A stretch of 64,000 nt of DNA from Lewinellaceae bacterium (GTDB lineage: Bacteria; Bacteroidota; Bacteroidia; Chitinophagales; Saprospiraceae). Below, in pieces: positions 1 through 8,284 of this stretch. How positions within the stretch are numbered: the stretch's first letter is position 1; each line of letters opens with the position of its first letter. The position numbers were made by a program, and so were the translations under genes. The notes under the pieces were generated by a model. That model was not told where the DNA came from, did not search any database, and saw nothing but the letters and a program-made list of their open reading frames with translations. The stretch spans positions 115,144 through 179,143 of the forward strand of contig JADJWX010000030.1 of assembly GCA_016716135.1 (NCBI GenBank), written 5' to 3'.

Positions 1-63
1 AGTTCGAGGAAACGCGCGTCGTCGGTGTGCACAGAAGGGTTCAAATTATTTGATTGTATGATT

Positions 64-273
64 GTATTCAGGCGGTGACTTCAAGTCACCGCTTGAATTG
101 TGTTTGTATTCAGGCGGTGACTTAGGGCCACCGCTTGAATCGAGTTTGTATTCAGGCGGTGACTTAGGGCCACCGCTTGAATCGAGTTTGTATTCAGGCG
201 GTGACTTAGGGCCACCGCTTGAATCGAGTTTGTATTCAGGCGGTGACTTGGAGTCACCGCCTGAATCGTTCAA
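64..273. repeat. Tandem array of five 42-bp palindromic units
   Basis: Five head-to-tail units start at 64, 106, 148, 190 and 232. Each holds an inverted repeat of the form TTCAGGCGGTGACTT...CACCGCTTGAA. The fifth unit is a perfect palindrome, while the middle three are nearly identical to one another and imperfect. The last unit reaches the sigma-factor stop codon, so the array lies directly 3' of that gene and would form serial hairpins in its mRNA tail. There are no unique spacers, so it is not a CRISPR. Because 42 is a multiple of three, the array stays open in frames on both strands, which I regard as chance. Confidence 0.9.
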
Positions 274-872
274 AAACTGTTTTTTACCCCGGCTTTTTCG
301 AGGCAAATTTTAAGATTCCGCCGTCCGTTCTGAATATAAGAACGGATTTTTCCAACTTCTTCGGAAAGGAGCTCAGCGATTTCCTTGTACGATTTTTCTT
401 TGTAATAAAACAACTCCACGCTCTGCCGTTGCGCTCCGGGTAATTCATCCAGGCATTTGGACAGAGGTTTATCTGCTGGGTTGCTCGTGTGCTGTAATTC
501 CAGTTCGAAAGGCGCTTCCACGGCATCGTAGTACACCATATCTTCCGGAGGATGGTAATCCGTAGGCCGCCGGTTGTTCTTTCGCCACTCCATCAGGCAA
601 TAATTGCGTGCCAGCACATACAACCAACCCCGGAACGATTCAACCTGATGCTCCCGCACCTTGCGCACCAACTCTTCATAGATACCCATTACCGCATCTT
701 CAGCTTTACCGCTATCGCGAAAAATTTTCAAACAGACACCATACACCATCGGCATATATCGCTCATACAGGGCGCCCAAATACCGGGCATCGCCACCGGA
801 CCGGTACAGGGCCAGCAGTTCGTCGTCGGTCCGCGGTTCAGCCGCCGGATTGGAGCGAAGTATGTTGAGCAT
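270..872 (-). CDS. ECF-type RNA polymerase sigma-70 factor
   Basis: A 200-residue extracytoplasmic-function sigma factor, which would direct RNA polymerase to a small regulon. Region 2 is seen in roughly residues 35-100 (LGALYERYMPMVYGVCLKIF, then GKAEDAVMGIYEEL and SFRGWLYVLARN). Region 4 with its helix-turn-helix lies in about residues 140-190 (LPGAQRQSVELFYY, YKEIAELL, VGKIRSYIQNGRRNL). This is the usual Bacteroidota ECF layout. No anti-sigma gene lies beside it: downstream is only the 42-bp palindrome array, and upstream is a divergent lipoprotein-export cassette. A good -7 box (TACCTTTG on the minus strand) sits about 44 bp upstream of the ATG. Its targets cannot be told from the sequence. 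Confidence 0.9.
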   Translation of the reverse strand: MLNILRSNPAAEPRTDDELLALYRSGGDARYLGALYERYMPMVYGVCLKIFRDSGKAEDAVMGIYEELVRKVREHQVESFRGWLYVLARNYCLMEWRKNNRRPTDYHPPEDMVYYDAVEAPFELELQHTSNPADKPLSKCLDELPGAQRQSVELFYYKEKSYKEIAELLSEEVGKIRSYIQNGRRNLKICLEKAGVKNSF

Positions 873-915
873 GCCTTAGTGCCGGTTTTTTTCCGGTAAA
901 CGGGACTTTTCCCGC

Positions 916-923
916 CAAAGGTA
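916..923 (-). promoter_or_regulatory. Bacteroidota -7 box for the ECF sigma gene
   Basis: The minus strand reads TACCTTTG, a match to the Bacteroidota TAnnTTTG -7 element. It lies about 44 bp upstream of the sigma-factor ATG, giving a leader of about 35 nt. A T-rich stretch about 23 bp further upstream could serve as the -33 element, but that match is weak. Confidence 0.5.
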
Positions 924-974
924 TAGAATGGATGCTGTTTTGCCGAAAAATACACAGTTTGGACCCGGGTGTTT

Positions 975-982
975 TAATTTTG
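975..982 (+). promoter_or_regulatory. Possible -7 box for the lipoprotein-export cassette
   Basis: The plus strand reads TAATTTTG, fitting TAnnTTTG, about 98 bp upstream of the ATG of the LolA-like gene. No well-spaced -33 TTTG was found, so this is only a candidate. It lies in the 207-bp divergent gap shared with the sigma gene. Confidence 0.25.
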
Positions 983-1079
983 GCAAAATGACCTGCGCCC
1001 GTTTAAAATATGCGCACGATCATTTTTGGTTGCAACAACTTTAGGGAACTTTGGACTGTTCTTTTTTATAAAAAACACC

Positions 1080-1835
1080 ATGAAAGTACTGTATAAAAAC
1101 GGCATACTGGCGCTGCTGTTGCTTGCTTTTGCCGGGCCGGCCAATGCACAGGATGCCCGCGAAATTGTCAAAAAAGCTGATGAAAAAGCCCGGGGTAACA
1201 GCTCGATTGCTCAAATGACCATCACCACCGTCCGGCCAAAATGGACCCGGAGTATGGACCTGAAAGTCTGGGGCAAAGGCACCGACTATGCCCTGCTGCT
1301 GATCCAGTCGCCCGCCAAAGACAAAGGCATAAGTTATCTCAAGCGCAAAAATGAAGTGTGGAACTGGCTGCCCACGCTCGAACGCACCATCAAATTGCCC
1401 CCTTCGATGATGGGCGAATCCTGGATGGGCACCGACTTTACCAACGACGACCTCGTCAAGGAGGCTTCGGTAGTGGAAGATTATACCCACACGCTGCTCG
1501 GTACGGAAAAACAAGCCGGGCGCGACTGCTACAAAATCCAGATGATCCCCAAACCGGACGCCGCCATCATCTGGGGCAAGTTGTTGATGTGGATCGATAA
1601 AAGCGAATACCTGCAACTGCGCACCGAGTTTTACGACGAAGACGGCGAATTGGTCAATACCATGATCGGCTCGGAGGTAAAAAATCTGGGCGGGCGGATG
1701 CTGCCGACCCTGGTGGAAATGATCCCGGCCGATAAAAAGGGGCATAAAACCACGATCACGTATTCGTCCATCCAGTTTGACCAACCGCTTTCCGACAACT
1801 TTTTTACCACCAATAATATGACCAAAGTAAAATAA
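1080..1835 (+). CDS. Outer membrane lipoprotein-sorting protein (LolA-like)
   Basis: A 251-residue exported protein of the LolA-like outer-membrane lipoprotein-sorting family, expected to carry lipidated or hydrophobic cargo across the periplasm. The signal peptide is clear (MKVLYKNG, a Leu/Ala-rich core, cleavage near NAQ/DA). The mature part is a half-barrel-type domain with the family's features (DLKVWGKGTDYALLLI, KDKGISYLKRKNEVWNWLP, GTDFTNDDL, SDNFFT). An ATG 18 codons further upstream is in frame, but the ATG at 1080 starts the signal peptide directly. Five bp separate it from the first permease, and the order LolA-like, permease, permease, ATPase is a recurrent Bacteroidota cassette, so the four products probably form one export system. 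Confidence 0.88.
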   Translation: MKVLYKNGILALLLLAFAGPANAQDAREIVKKADEKARGNSSIAQMTITTVRPKWTRSMDLKVWGKGTDYALLLIQSPAKDKGISYLKRKNEVWNWLPTLERTIKLPPSMMGESWMGTDFTNDDLVKEASVVEDYTHTLLGTEKQAGRDCYKIQMIPKPDAAIIWGKLLMWIDKSEYLQLRTEFYDEDGELVNTMIGSEVKNLGGRMLPTLVEMIPADKKGHKTTITYSSIQFDQPLSDNFFTTNNMTKVK

Positions 1836-1840
1836 GCACC

Positions 1841-3055
1841 ATGCTGCTCAAACTCGCCTGGCGCAATATCTGGCGCAACCGAAACCGTTCCCTGATCACC
1901 ATGAGTGCCATTGCCAGTGCCGTGTTGCTGGCGGTGGCTACCGTGTCGCTGCAACAAGGGGTATGGGAACACCTGATTAAAAATCTGGTGAGTTTGTACA
2001 CGGGCTACGCACAGGTGCACGCCAAGGGGTATTGGGACGAGCAAACCCTGGAAAACTCCTTCGAGATCGATAAAACCGTGGAACAACAAGTAGCCGGCAC
2101 CCCGGGTGTGAACGCCATCGCACACCGCCTGGAAAGTTTTGCGCTGGCATCCTCCGGCGACAAAACACGGGGCTGCTTGGTGGTCGGCATCAATCCGGCG
2201 GAAGAGGAAAACCTGACCCGGCTGAGCGCAAAGATCCAATCGGGAAGTATGCTTGAGTCCGGCCAAGATGGCGCCCTGGTAGCCGAAGGACTGGCAGAGA
2301 AACTGAACCTTGCACTCGGCGATACGCTGGTGCTGCTTACGCAAGGATACTACGGCAGCACCGCCGCAATGAAAACACCGATCCGGGGTTTGCTGCACTT
2401 CGGCTCGCCGGAGCTCAACAACCAGATTGCCTACATCCCGATCCAGTTGGCCCAGTACTGGCTCGATGCGCCGGACAGGGCTACGTCCCTCGTTGTTGGA
2501 CTTGAACAGGCAGAAGACCTTCCGGCTGTTGCCCGGTCTTTAAAAAAAAGTTTGCCAAAAACTTACGAGGCGCTGACCTGGAAGGAAATGATGCCCGAGA
2601 TCAATCAGCATATCGAGGCCGACTCCGCCGGCATGTACATCATGCTCGGCGTGTTGTACATGCTCATTTCGTTCGGCATTTTTTCCACTCTGCTTATGAT
2701 GCTCGCCGAGCGGCAAAGGGAATTCGGGATGCTGAACGCCCTGGGCATGCAGCCCTGGTCTATCGCCCGGGTCGTGCTTGCCGAAACGGTGTTTCTGACG
2801 CTTTGCGGCAGCCTGGCGGGACTGTTGCTCAGCTACCCGCTGGTGTGGTACCTGGCCGAAAACCCCATTCAACTGGGCGGCGATATGGCGGAGATTTATG
2901 AAAAATTCGGCTTTGAGGCCATTTTCCCGGCTACGGTCAAAGCCAAAATATTTGTGGAACAAACCCTGGTTGTCCTCAGCGTTGGCCTGGTGCTCGCCGT
3001 CTATCCGGTTTGGCGGGTGCTGCGGCTGAACGCGGTGGAAGCCATGCGTAATTGA
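1841..3055 (+). CDS. ABC transporter permease, FtsX/LolE family (first of two)
   Basis: A 404-residue inner-membrane permease of the FtsX/MacB/LolC-E type. It starts LKLAWRNIWRNRNRSLIT, the typical amphipathic entry to the first membrane helix (about residues 20-40). A large periplasmic domain follows (about 45-265), then three C-terminal membrane segments (about 270-400) carrying ERQREFGMLNALGM, the coupling-helix region contacting the ATPase, and it ends LRLNAVEAMRN. The partner permease is at 3172 and the ATPase at 4398. With the LolA-like protein upstream it most likely extracts a lipoprotein or lipid from the inner membrane. The exact cargo is not visible. Confidence 0.9.
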   Translation: MLLKLAWRNIWRNRNRSLITMSAIASAVLLAVATVSLQQGVWEHLIKNLVSLYTGYAQVHAKGYWDEQTLENSFEIDKTVEQQVAGTPGVNAIAHRLESFALASSGDKTRGCLVVGINPAEEENLTRLSAKIQSGSMLESGQDGALVAEGLAEKLNLALGDTLVLLTQGYYGSTAAMKTPIRGLLHFGSPELNNQIAYIPIQLAQYWLDAPDRATSLVVGLEQAEDLPAVARSLKKSLPKTYEALTWKEMMPEINQHIEADSAGMYIMLGVLYMLISFGIFSTLLMMLAERQREFGMLNALGMQPWSIARVVLAETVFLTLCGSLAGLLLSYPLVWYLAENPIQLGGDMAEIYEKFGFEAIFPATVKAKIFVEQTLVVLSVGLVLAVYPVWRVLRLNAVEAMRN

Positions 3056-3056
3056 A

Positions 3057-3168
3057 GGTTTCTGGTTTCTGGTTGGAAGGTTAGAAGGTTTTCACCATCC
3101 CATTAAGTCCAGAAACCAGAAACCCTCCAACCAGTAACCTGAAACCAGTAACCAGTAACCAGTAACCC
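3057..3168. repeat. Inverted repeat plus (CAGTAAC)n between the permease genes
   Basis: A 16-bp perfect inverted repeat (GGTTTCTGGTTTCTGG at 3057-3072 and its complement at 3109-3124) is followed by short direct repeats of CAGTAAC up to 3168, just before the second permease ATG. The hairpin could tune expression of the downstream genes. It carries no T-run, so it is not a typical terminator. Confidence 0.7.
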
Positions 3169-3171
3169 AAT

Positions 3172-4383
3172 ATGCTAACAATCATTGCCTGGCGGAATTT
3201 ATGGCGCAACCGGACGCGCAGCCTGATTATCACGACATCCGTGGCACTGGGAATGTGGGCCGGCACCTTTATCATGGCGATCTACTTCGGCATGGGCGAG
3301 GCCAGGCTGCGGATTGCCATCGACAACGAGGTTTCGCATATTCAGGTGCATCACCCGGGTTTTGCCGACGACAAAGAGGCAAAGTACAATATGCCGATGG
3401 ACAGCCTCGCTCGTGTTTTTCAAAAAATACCCGCCATCAGGGCGTTCAGCCTGCGCAGCGTGACCACCGGCATGCTGGCCACCACGTCCGGCAGTCAGGG
3501 CATCCAGGTGAACGGCGTCGATCCGGCTGCCGAACAGGCCACCCGGGGCATGCAGAATTTTGTTCAGGACGGCGACTACCTCGACCCTGCGCAACGCAAC
3601 CGGGTACTGGTGAGCACCAAACTGGCGAAAAAACTAAAATTGGAAATCGGAAACAAAATTGTACTTACCCTGCTCGACACGGCAAACAACATTACTGCCG
3701 GCGCCTTTCGAATTTGCGGGTTGTACCACACCAATAATGCCCCGTTGGACGAGTTGAATGTTTTTGTTCGAAAAACCGATCTCGACCGCCTGATCGGCAC
3801 GGACGGGCGGGCACACGAGGCTGCCATTCTGCTCCACCGCGATGATGATCTTGACCCGGTTTTTCAACAATTAAAACAAGCGCTCCCCCAACTTCAGATC
3901 GAACGCTGGCAGGAAATTTCACCCGAAACGGCACTGGTACTGTCGTCGCTGGATACGTACTCGCTGGTTTTTATCTTCATCATTCTGCTGGCCTTGTCTT
4001 TTGGCATTATCAATACCATGCTGATGGCCGTGCTGGAGCGCACCCGCGAGATCGGGATGCTTATGGCTGTCGGTATGAACAAACTCCGGGTATTTGGCAT
4101 GGTCGTCTTGGAAACCATAATGCTGGCCGTGATCGGCGCCCCCGCAGGCTTGCTGGCTGCCTGGCTGACGACACTTTGGCTCGGCCACACCGGCATCAAT
4201 CTGGGGGCCATAATGGGGGAATCACTCCGCGATTTCGGCTATGCGCCGGTGATTTATCCCGTGCTGCCCTGGCACAATGTCGTTCAAACCATGCAACTCG
4301 TGCTGCTCACCGCCGTGGTGGCCGCCATTTTTCCGGCGCTGAAAGCCCTGCGGCTGAAACCGGTGGAGGCAATCCGAACATAA
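3172..4383 (+). CDS. ABC transporter permease, FtsX/LolE family (second of two)
   Basis: A 403-residue paralogue of the preceding permease with the same architecture: an N-terminal helix after LTIIAWRNLWRNRTRSLIIT, a periplasmic domain of about 220 residues, then three membrane helices with the ATPase-coupling sequence ERTREIGMLMAVGMNKLR, ending LRLKPVEAIRT. The pair would form a heterodimeric transmembrane channel like LolC/LolE. It is separated from the first permease by a 116-bp repeat-rich gap and from the ATPase gene by 14 bp, so it is probably in the same transcript. Confidence 0.9.
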   Translation: MLTIIAWRNLWRNRTRSLIITTSVALGMWAGTFIMAIYFGMGEARLRIAIDNEVSHIQVHHPGFADDKEAKYNMPMDSLARVFQKIPAIRAFSLRSVTTGMLATTSGSQGIQVNGVDPAAEQATRGMQNFVQDGDYLDPAQRNRVLVSTKLAKKLKLEIGNKIVLTLLDTANNITAGAFRICGLYHTNNAPLDELNVFVRKTDLDRLIGTDGRAHEAAILLHRDDDLDPVFQQLKQALPQLQIERWQEISPETALVLSSLDTYSLVFIFIILLALSFGIINTMLMAVLERTREIGMLMAVGMNKLRVFGMVVLETIMLAVIGAPAGLLAAWLTTLWLGHTGINLGAIMGESLRDFGYAPVIYPVLPWHNVVQTMQLVLLTAVVAAIFPALKALRLKPVEAIRT

Positions 4384-4397
4384 AAAATCAACACCAT

Positions 4398-5099
4398 ATG
4401 CAAACCGTAATAGACGCCCACAACATTTCAAAAGTGTACAACCCGGATACCATTCCGGTGCATGCCGTGAACAGTGTGCACCTGCACTTGAACCGGGGAG
4501 AATTCACGGCGCTGGTGGGTCCTTCCGGCTCGGGAAAAACTACCCTGCTCAATATTATCGGCGGGCTGGATGCACCTACAGAGGGACAGGTTGTGATCAA
4601 CGGGATTAATATCTCCGAGCTGAAACCCAACCAACTGATCAACTTCCGGTTGCACAATATCGGCTTTGTGTTTCAGGCCTTTAACCTGATCCCGGTACTT
4701 ACAGCCAGCGAAAATGTGGAATTTATCATGCTGTTGCAAAAACGGCCCAAAGCGGAACGCACGCGGCGGGTACACGAGCTGCTGGCTTCAGTAGGATTGT
4801 CGGATAAACTTAACGTTCGGCCCAGCCAGCTATCAGGCGGTCAGCAGCAGCGGGTGGCGGTCGCACGAGCCCTCGCTTCCCGGCCACAATTCATTCTCGC
4901 CGATGAGCCTACTGCCAACCTCGACAGCCACTCGGCCGCCACCCTGCTCGACATAATGGAAAAAATGAACCGTGAGGAAGCCATCACTTTCCTGTTTTCA
5001 ACGCACGACCAACGCGTGATCGACCGCGCACGCCGGGTAATCACCCTGGTGGACGGACGCATTGAAAACGACAGCGCAGCCACCCAAATCAGGCATTGA
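4398..5099 (+). CDS. ABC transporter ATP-binding protein (LolD/MacB-type)
   Basis: A 233-residue ATPase that would power the two FtsX-type permeases. Walker A is GPSGSGKT (residues 41-48), the Q-loop is in VFQAFNLIPVLT, the ABC signature LSGGQQQR starts at residue 145, Walker B is FILADEP with the D-loop TANLDS, and the switch His is in FSTHDQ. This matches the LolD/MacB/FtsE subfamily in length and motifs. I start at the ATG at 4398, 14 bp after the permease stop; a longer in-frame extension overlapping the permease has no similarity to the family. Its 3' end overlaps the convergent gene at 5089 by 11 bp. Confidence 0.93.
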   Translation: MQTVIDAHNISKVYNPDTIPVHAVNSVHLHLNRGEFTALVGPSGSGKTTLLNIIGGLDAPTEGQVVINGINISELKPNQLINFRLHNIGFVFQAFNLIPVLTASENVEFIMLLQKRPKAERTRRVHELLASVGLSDKLNVRPSQLSGGQQQRVAVARALASRPQFILADEPTANLDSHSAATLLDIMEKMNREEAITFLFSTHDQRVIDRARRVITLVDGRIENDSAATQIRH

Positions 5100-5514
5100 A
5101 AAAATCTTTCACCGCAGCCACGATCTGGTTTTGCGTCATCGAATCTGCCGGATGCACCGATTTAACCTGCGGGTGAAAATGCTTAATGTTTTTTATCACC
5201 TGCTGTAAGCCGGTTTTTGCCTCCGCCGGCCCGAAGATCATCAACTCGTCTGCCTGCGGATCGATAGCGCCCAGAATGGCTTCGAAGTACTGTTTTTCAG
5301 CTTGTTTCCGGCGCGCCAGGAAAGCCTGTTCATTGATTGCCATGTGCGGACCCCAAGGCGTATTACTGCGCGAGCCGCCTTTGGGCACGCCCCACTCAAT
5401 CTCGGATTGAATGTGCCTGACTTCCGGCTTGTTATTTTCTTCGCCTTCCAGTATAACCACCCATGCTTCCTTGAAGTCCAGCCATATCCCGATTTGCTTC
5501 TTGATGGTAGTCAT
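5089..5514 (-). CDS. Small protein resembling bacterial eRF1-like (baeRF / host-attachment) family
   Basis: A 141-residue cytoplasmic protein without signal peptide. It opens MTTIKKQIGIWLDFKEAWVV and carries EIEWGVPKGG, a central ADELMIFGPAEAKTGL stretch, and DSMTQNQIVAAVKDFF at the end. The strand-loop pattern IWLD...A.VV and the FGP.EAK segment resemble eRF1-domain-3-like proteins of bacteria. That is a recollection of family style, not a proven match. An in-frame ATG 13 codons upstream exists, but the sequence between looks non-conserved. A large hairpin lies between it and the upstream yceI-like gene. Function unknown. Confidence 0.6.
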   Translation of the reverse strand: MTTIKKQIGIWLDFKEAWVVILEGEENNKPEVRHIQSEIEWGVPKGGSRSNTPWGPHMAINEQAFLARRKQAEKQYFEAILGAIDPQADELMIFGPAEAKTGLQQVIKNIKHFHPQVKSVHPADSMTQNQIVAAVKDFFNA

Positions 5515-5624
5515 ATGCTTGTGTGTTTTATTACACAAAACTAACGTCTCCACAAACTCAAATGTTTAACCGGCGTCAACATCAACCGTGATTTTAAGCA
5601 GGTTTTGGGGCTTGCCATCCTGAT

Positions 5625-5683
5625 CCATCAGTTGCCTTCTTCCGGTCGACTTGCCAAGTCGACCGGAAGAAGGCAACTGATGG
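5625..5683. repeat. Perfect 28-bp inverted repeat with 3-nt loop
   Basis: Left arm 5625-5652 (CCATCAGTTGCC...GTCGACTT) and right arm 5656-5683 are exact reverse complements around a GCC loop. It lies 19 bp beyond the stop of the yceI-like gene and upstream of the eRF1-like gene, both on the minus strand. There is no adjacent T-run, so it is either a non-canonical terminator/mRNA-stabilising hairpin or an extragenic palindromic element. Confidence 0.85.
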
Positions 5684-5702
5684 AACTTATCCAAAACACA
5701 CG

Positions 5703-6248
5703 TTATGCAACCTTGCTCAATTGGACATTCAGCACCAGGCGCACTTCGTCGCTGACGACCACGCTGCCGGCCTCGGTAAGCGCATTCCACTTTAAACCGA
5801 ACTCCTTGCGGCTGATCTTGCCCGAAATTTCAAAGCCTGCTTTGGTATTGCCGTACGGATCGACTGCTGTGCCGTTGTACTCCACATCGAGCGTAACCGG
5901 CTTGGTTATATCGCGGATGGTCAGGTCGCCCTTCAATTGGTACGTACCATCAGCTTTTTTGTCAAATGCTGTAGACTGAAAGGTCAGTTTGGGGAATTTT
6001 TCGGCATTGAAAAAATCGTCGGATTTGAGGTGCGCATCCCGCTGTTCGTTATTCGTGCTGATGCTGTCGACATCGGCGGAAAATTGAATTTCGGCATCTT
6101 CAAAATCGTCGCCATCGGCATCCACCGTGGCGTCGAATTTCCCGAAGGAGCCCGTGACGGTCGAAACCATCATGTGTTTTACCTTAAAATGAATTTCGGA
6201 GTGGGCAGTGTCAATTTTCCAGGTTGTTTTTACTGCTGTGTTTGTCAT
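5703..6248 (-). CDS. YceI family lipid-binding protein
   Basis: A 181-residue YceI-like lipocalin-fold protein that would bind an isoprenoid or other lipid. Family hallmarks are seen in order: W.ID.AHSEIHFKVKHMMVSTVTGSF near residues 10-35, the DVDSIST.N..RD.HLKSDDFF segment (about 58-80), the FPKLTFQST strand, the GDLTIRDITKPVTLDVEY strand pair, and FGLKWNA with VSDEVRLVLNVQL at the end. There is no signal peptide, so this copy is probably cytoplasmic. It lies downstream of the pirin gene on the same strand (gap 119 bp), suggesting a stress- or redox-related group. Confidence 0.93.
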   Translation of the reverse strand: MTNTAVKTTWKIDTAHSEIHFKVKHMMVSTVTGSFGKFDATVDADGDDFEDAEIQFSADVDSISTNNEQRDAHLKSDDFFNAEKFPKLTFQSTAFDKKADGTYQLKGDLTIRDITKPVTLDVEYNGTAVDPYGNTKAGFEISGKISRKEFGLKWNALTEAGSVVVSDEVRLVLNVQLSKVA

Positions 6249-6367
6249 GATATTCTATTTGTTTGAAAATTTTAAAAAATGCTTGACAGGGCCCATCAGG
6301 CGTGCAGGCCCGTGGGTAATTGGTTTTTCAGGGTTTAAGCAGGGTTGTGGTGTGGTTGCGCCGATTA

Positions 6368-7264
6368 TCAGCCGACTTTCATTGGCACTTCCATCAACAG
6401 GATCTTGGCATCGCTGTCGGCACTTATGGTAATTTTTTCAGTATCCCAGATGCCGAAACCATCGCGTTTGTTGAGGGTTTGCCCTTCGATGGTTACATCG
6501 CCGTCGAGCACGAAGGCGTACACACCATTGCCGGTGCGTTTGAGGGTGTAACTGGTTTTGTGACCTTTTTCCAGGTTGCCCATGTGAAACCAGGCGTCTT
6601 GGTTGATCCAGACGCCATCGTCGTCCGGGTTGGGCGAAAGGATTTGGAACAGCTGGTTTTTCAGCTCCTTGTTATTCAGGGTGATCTGGTCGTAGCGTGG
6701 AGTTACATTCCGCTCTTTCGGGAAGACCCAGATTTGCAGGAATTTCACCTCCTTGTCGCCGTTTTTGTTGTACTCGCTGTGGGTGATTCCGGTCCCGGCG
6801 CTCATCACCTGCACATCGCCCTTGCGGATCACCGCCACGTTGCCCATGCTGTCTTTGTGCTCCAGGTCGCCCTCCAGTGGAATGGAAATGATCTCCATGT
6901 TATCGTGCGGGTGCGTCCCGAAACCTTTACCGGGCGCCACGCGGTCGTCGTTCAACACACGCAGGACACCGAAGTGGACCCGCTCGGGGTTATAGTAGTT
7001 GGCAAAGCTGAAGGTATGGTGCGAGTTAAGCCAGCCGTGATCGGCATGCCCGCGGGAGTCGGCTTTATGCAAAACGGTTTTCATTGTCTTATGTTCATTA
7101 TTTGGCAAATGATTGAATCCCACCTGGGCCTGCGGCACCTGCGCCATCAGTTTGTCGTAGGTGGAGGTGTTTGGGGCGGCTTTCCTGGCCGACAGCAGGG
7201 AACTTCCCGCTGCCACACCCGCTGCGCCGAGCAGCGCTTTTTTGAGAAAACTTTTTCTTTTCAT
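6368..7264 (-). CDS. Pirin family protein with N-terminal leader
   Basis: A 298-residue bicupin pirin. The pirin body starts at about residue 61 (MKTVLHKADSRGHADHGWL, then NSHHTFSFANYYNPERVHFG) and keeps the metal-binding set of the N-terminal cupin: GFGTHPHDNMEI (two His) and GTGITHSEYN (His and Glu). Related enzymes act as quercetin dioxygenases or redox cofactors. Before it sit 60 extra residues that begin MKRKSFLKKALLGAAGVAAG, which reads like a signal or Tat-like leader, unusual for this normally cytoplasmic family. An internal ATG at the pirin start could be an alternative initiation site. The AraC regulator gene lies 114 bp upstream on the same strand. Confidence 0.9.
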   Translation of the reverse strand: MKRKSFLKKALLGAAGVAAGSSLLSARKAAPNTSTYDKLMAQVPQAQVGFNHLPNNEHKTMKTVLHKADSRGHADHGWLNSHHTFSFANYYNPERVHFGVLRVLNDDRVAPGKGFGTHPHDNMEIISIPLEGDLEHKDSMGNVAVIRKGDVQVMSAGTGITHSEYNKNGDKEVKFLQIWVFPKERNVTPRYDQITLNNKELKNQLFQILSPNPDDDGVWINQDAWFHMGNLEKGHKTSYTLKRTGNGVYAFVLDGDVTIEGQTLNKRDGFGIWDTEKITISADSDAKILLMEVPMKVG

Positions 7265-7378
7265 GTTCCGGGTAGTTGTTTACAATTGACAATGCAAAGA
7301 TGCCGGGTATATCCGGCTGCCGAGATGCAAAAAAGGACGACCTGCATGTAAAAATGTCGGAAAAGCCTCCGCGACCTT

Positions 7379-8236
7379 TCATTGCATCCGAAACTCAGAA
7401 GGCGACACGCCGGTTTGTTTTTTAAAAAACGCGCTGAAATGCAGGGGCTCCTCAAAGCCGATATTGTAGCCGATTTCCTTGACTGTCAATTCCGTATGCA
7501 ACAACAAGCGCTTGGCTTCGAGGGTCAGGCGGTCCTGGATCAGTTCTTTGGCGGTCTTTCCGGTGAGTGTTTTGGCGGTAAAACTCAGGTGTTTGGCCGA
7601 TATGGGAATTTCGGATGCATAATCTGTTACCTTATGCCACTCCTGAAAATGCCGGTCGATAAGCGCTTTGAATTCCCGGAGCAGGCAAACACCGCTGTCG
7701 CGTTCGTCCAGTTGGACGGCATTCAGCGTCACGCTATTGCTGCAATAGATCAAAAAAAGCTGGAGCAGGGAACCCAGCGCCCGGCTTTGATAATGGAGGC
7801 TTGACTGTTCGATTCGCTCCATTTCGGCCATCAGCCCGGCCAGTTTTTCAAATGTTTGCGGCTCCACTTCAAGCGGCGGACTGTCGCCAAAAGGCCGGAA
7901 CAAATTAATGTTGGATATAAAACGTTCCGGGATACTGTTTTCCACCAGGAAATCTTTGGAAAACGTAAACACCCAACCCTCCGGTTTCGTCGGTGTATGT
8001 ACCAGATGTACCTGTCCGGGACTCACAAAATGCACCTGGCGCTCCCCAAAATAATGCGTCCGGTAGTCCACCACATGTTTGCCTGCGGCTTTTTTAATGA
8101 GCAAAACCGTGTAATAGGCATGCCGGTGCGGCACTTCGGATTTGCCTTGCATCTGCTCGAAAATGGCCTCCATGCGTTGCAATTGGAAGGCGCCGTGATG
8201 CGGGCGTTGTTCAAGGTGTGCGGCGGTATCGGGCAT
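7379..8236 (-). CDS. AraC family transcriptional regulator
   Basis: A 285-residue regulator with an N-terminal cupin-like effector domain (about residues 1-160; HRHAYYTVLLIKKAAGKHVVDY) and a C-terminal double helix-turn-helix (about 190-285; SAKHLSFTAKTLTGKTAKELI, then LTVKEIGYNIGFEEPLHFSA FFKKQTGVSPSEFR). It lies between DUF4058 (48 bp upstream) and pirin (114 bp downstream), all on the minus strand, so it may control the pirin/YceI group. The effector is unknown. Confidence 0.92.
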   Translation of the reverse strand: MPDTAAHLEQRPHHGAFQLQRMEAIFEQMQGKSEVPHRHAYYTVLLIKKAAGKHVVDYRTHYFGERQVHFVSPGQVHLVHTPTKPEGWVFTFSKDFLVENSIPERFISNINLFRPFGDSPPLEVEPQTFEKLAGLMAEMERIEQSSLHYQSRALGSLLQLFLIYCSNSVTLNAVQLDERDSGVCLLREFKALIDRHFQEWHKVTDYASEIPISAKHLSFTAKTLTGKTAKELIQDRLTLEAKRLLLHTELTVKEIGYNIGFEEPLHFSAFFKKQTGVSPSEFRMQ

Positions 8237-8284
8237 GGCGGGCGGTGTATTTTTTTTGATAAACAGCTTGACGCCCGCAAAGTT

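Noticed and set aside
64..273. CRISPR array
   Set aside because: Units are contiguous 42-bp repeats without unique spacers, and no cas gene is present.
46..306. Repeat-encoded peptides on both strands over the 42-bp array
   Set aside because: The frames exist only because 42 is divisible by three; one overlaps the sigma-factor end. There is no sign of a start signal or family.
6320..7351. 343-codon plus-strand frame opposite pirin
   Set aside because: Shadow of the pirin gene, which has clear family motifs on the minus strand.
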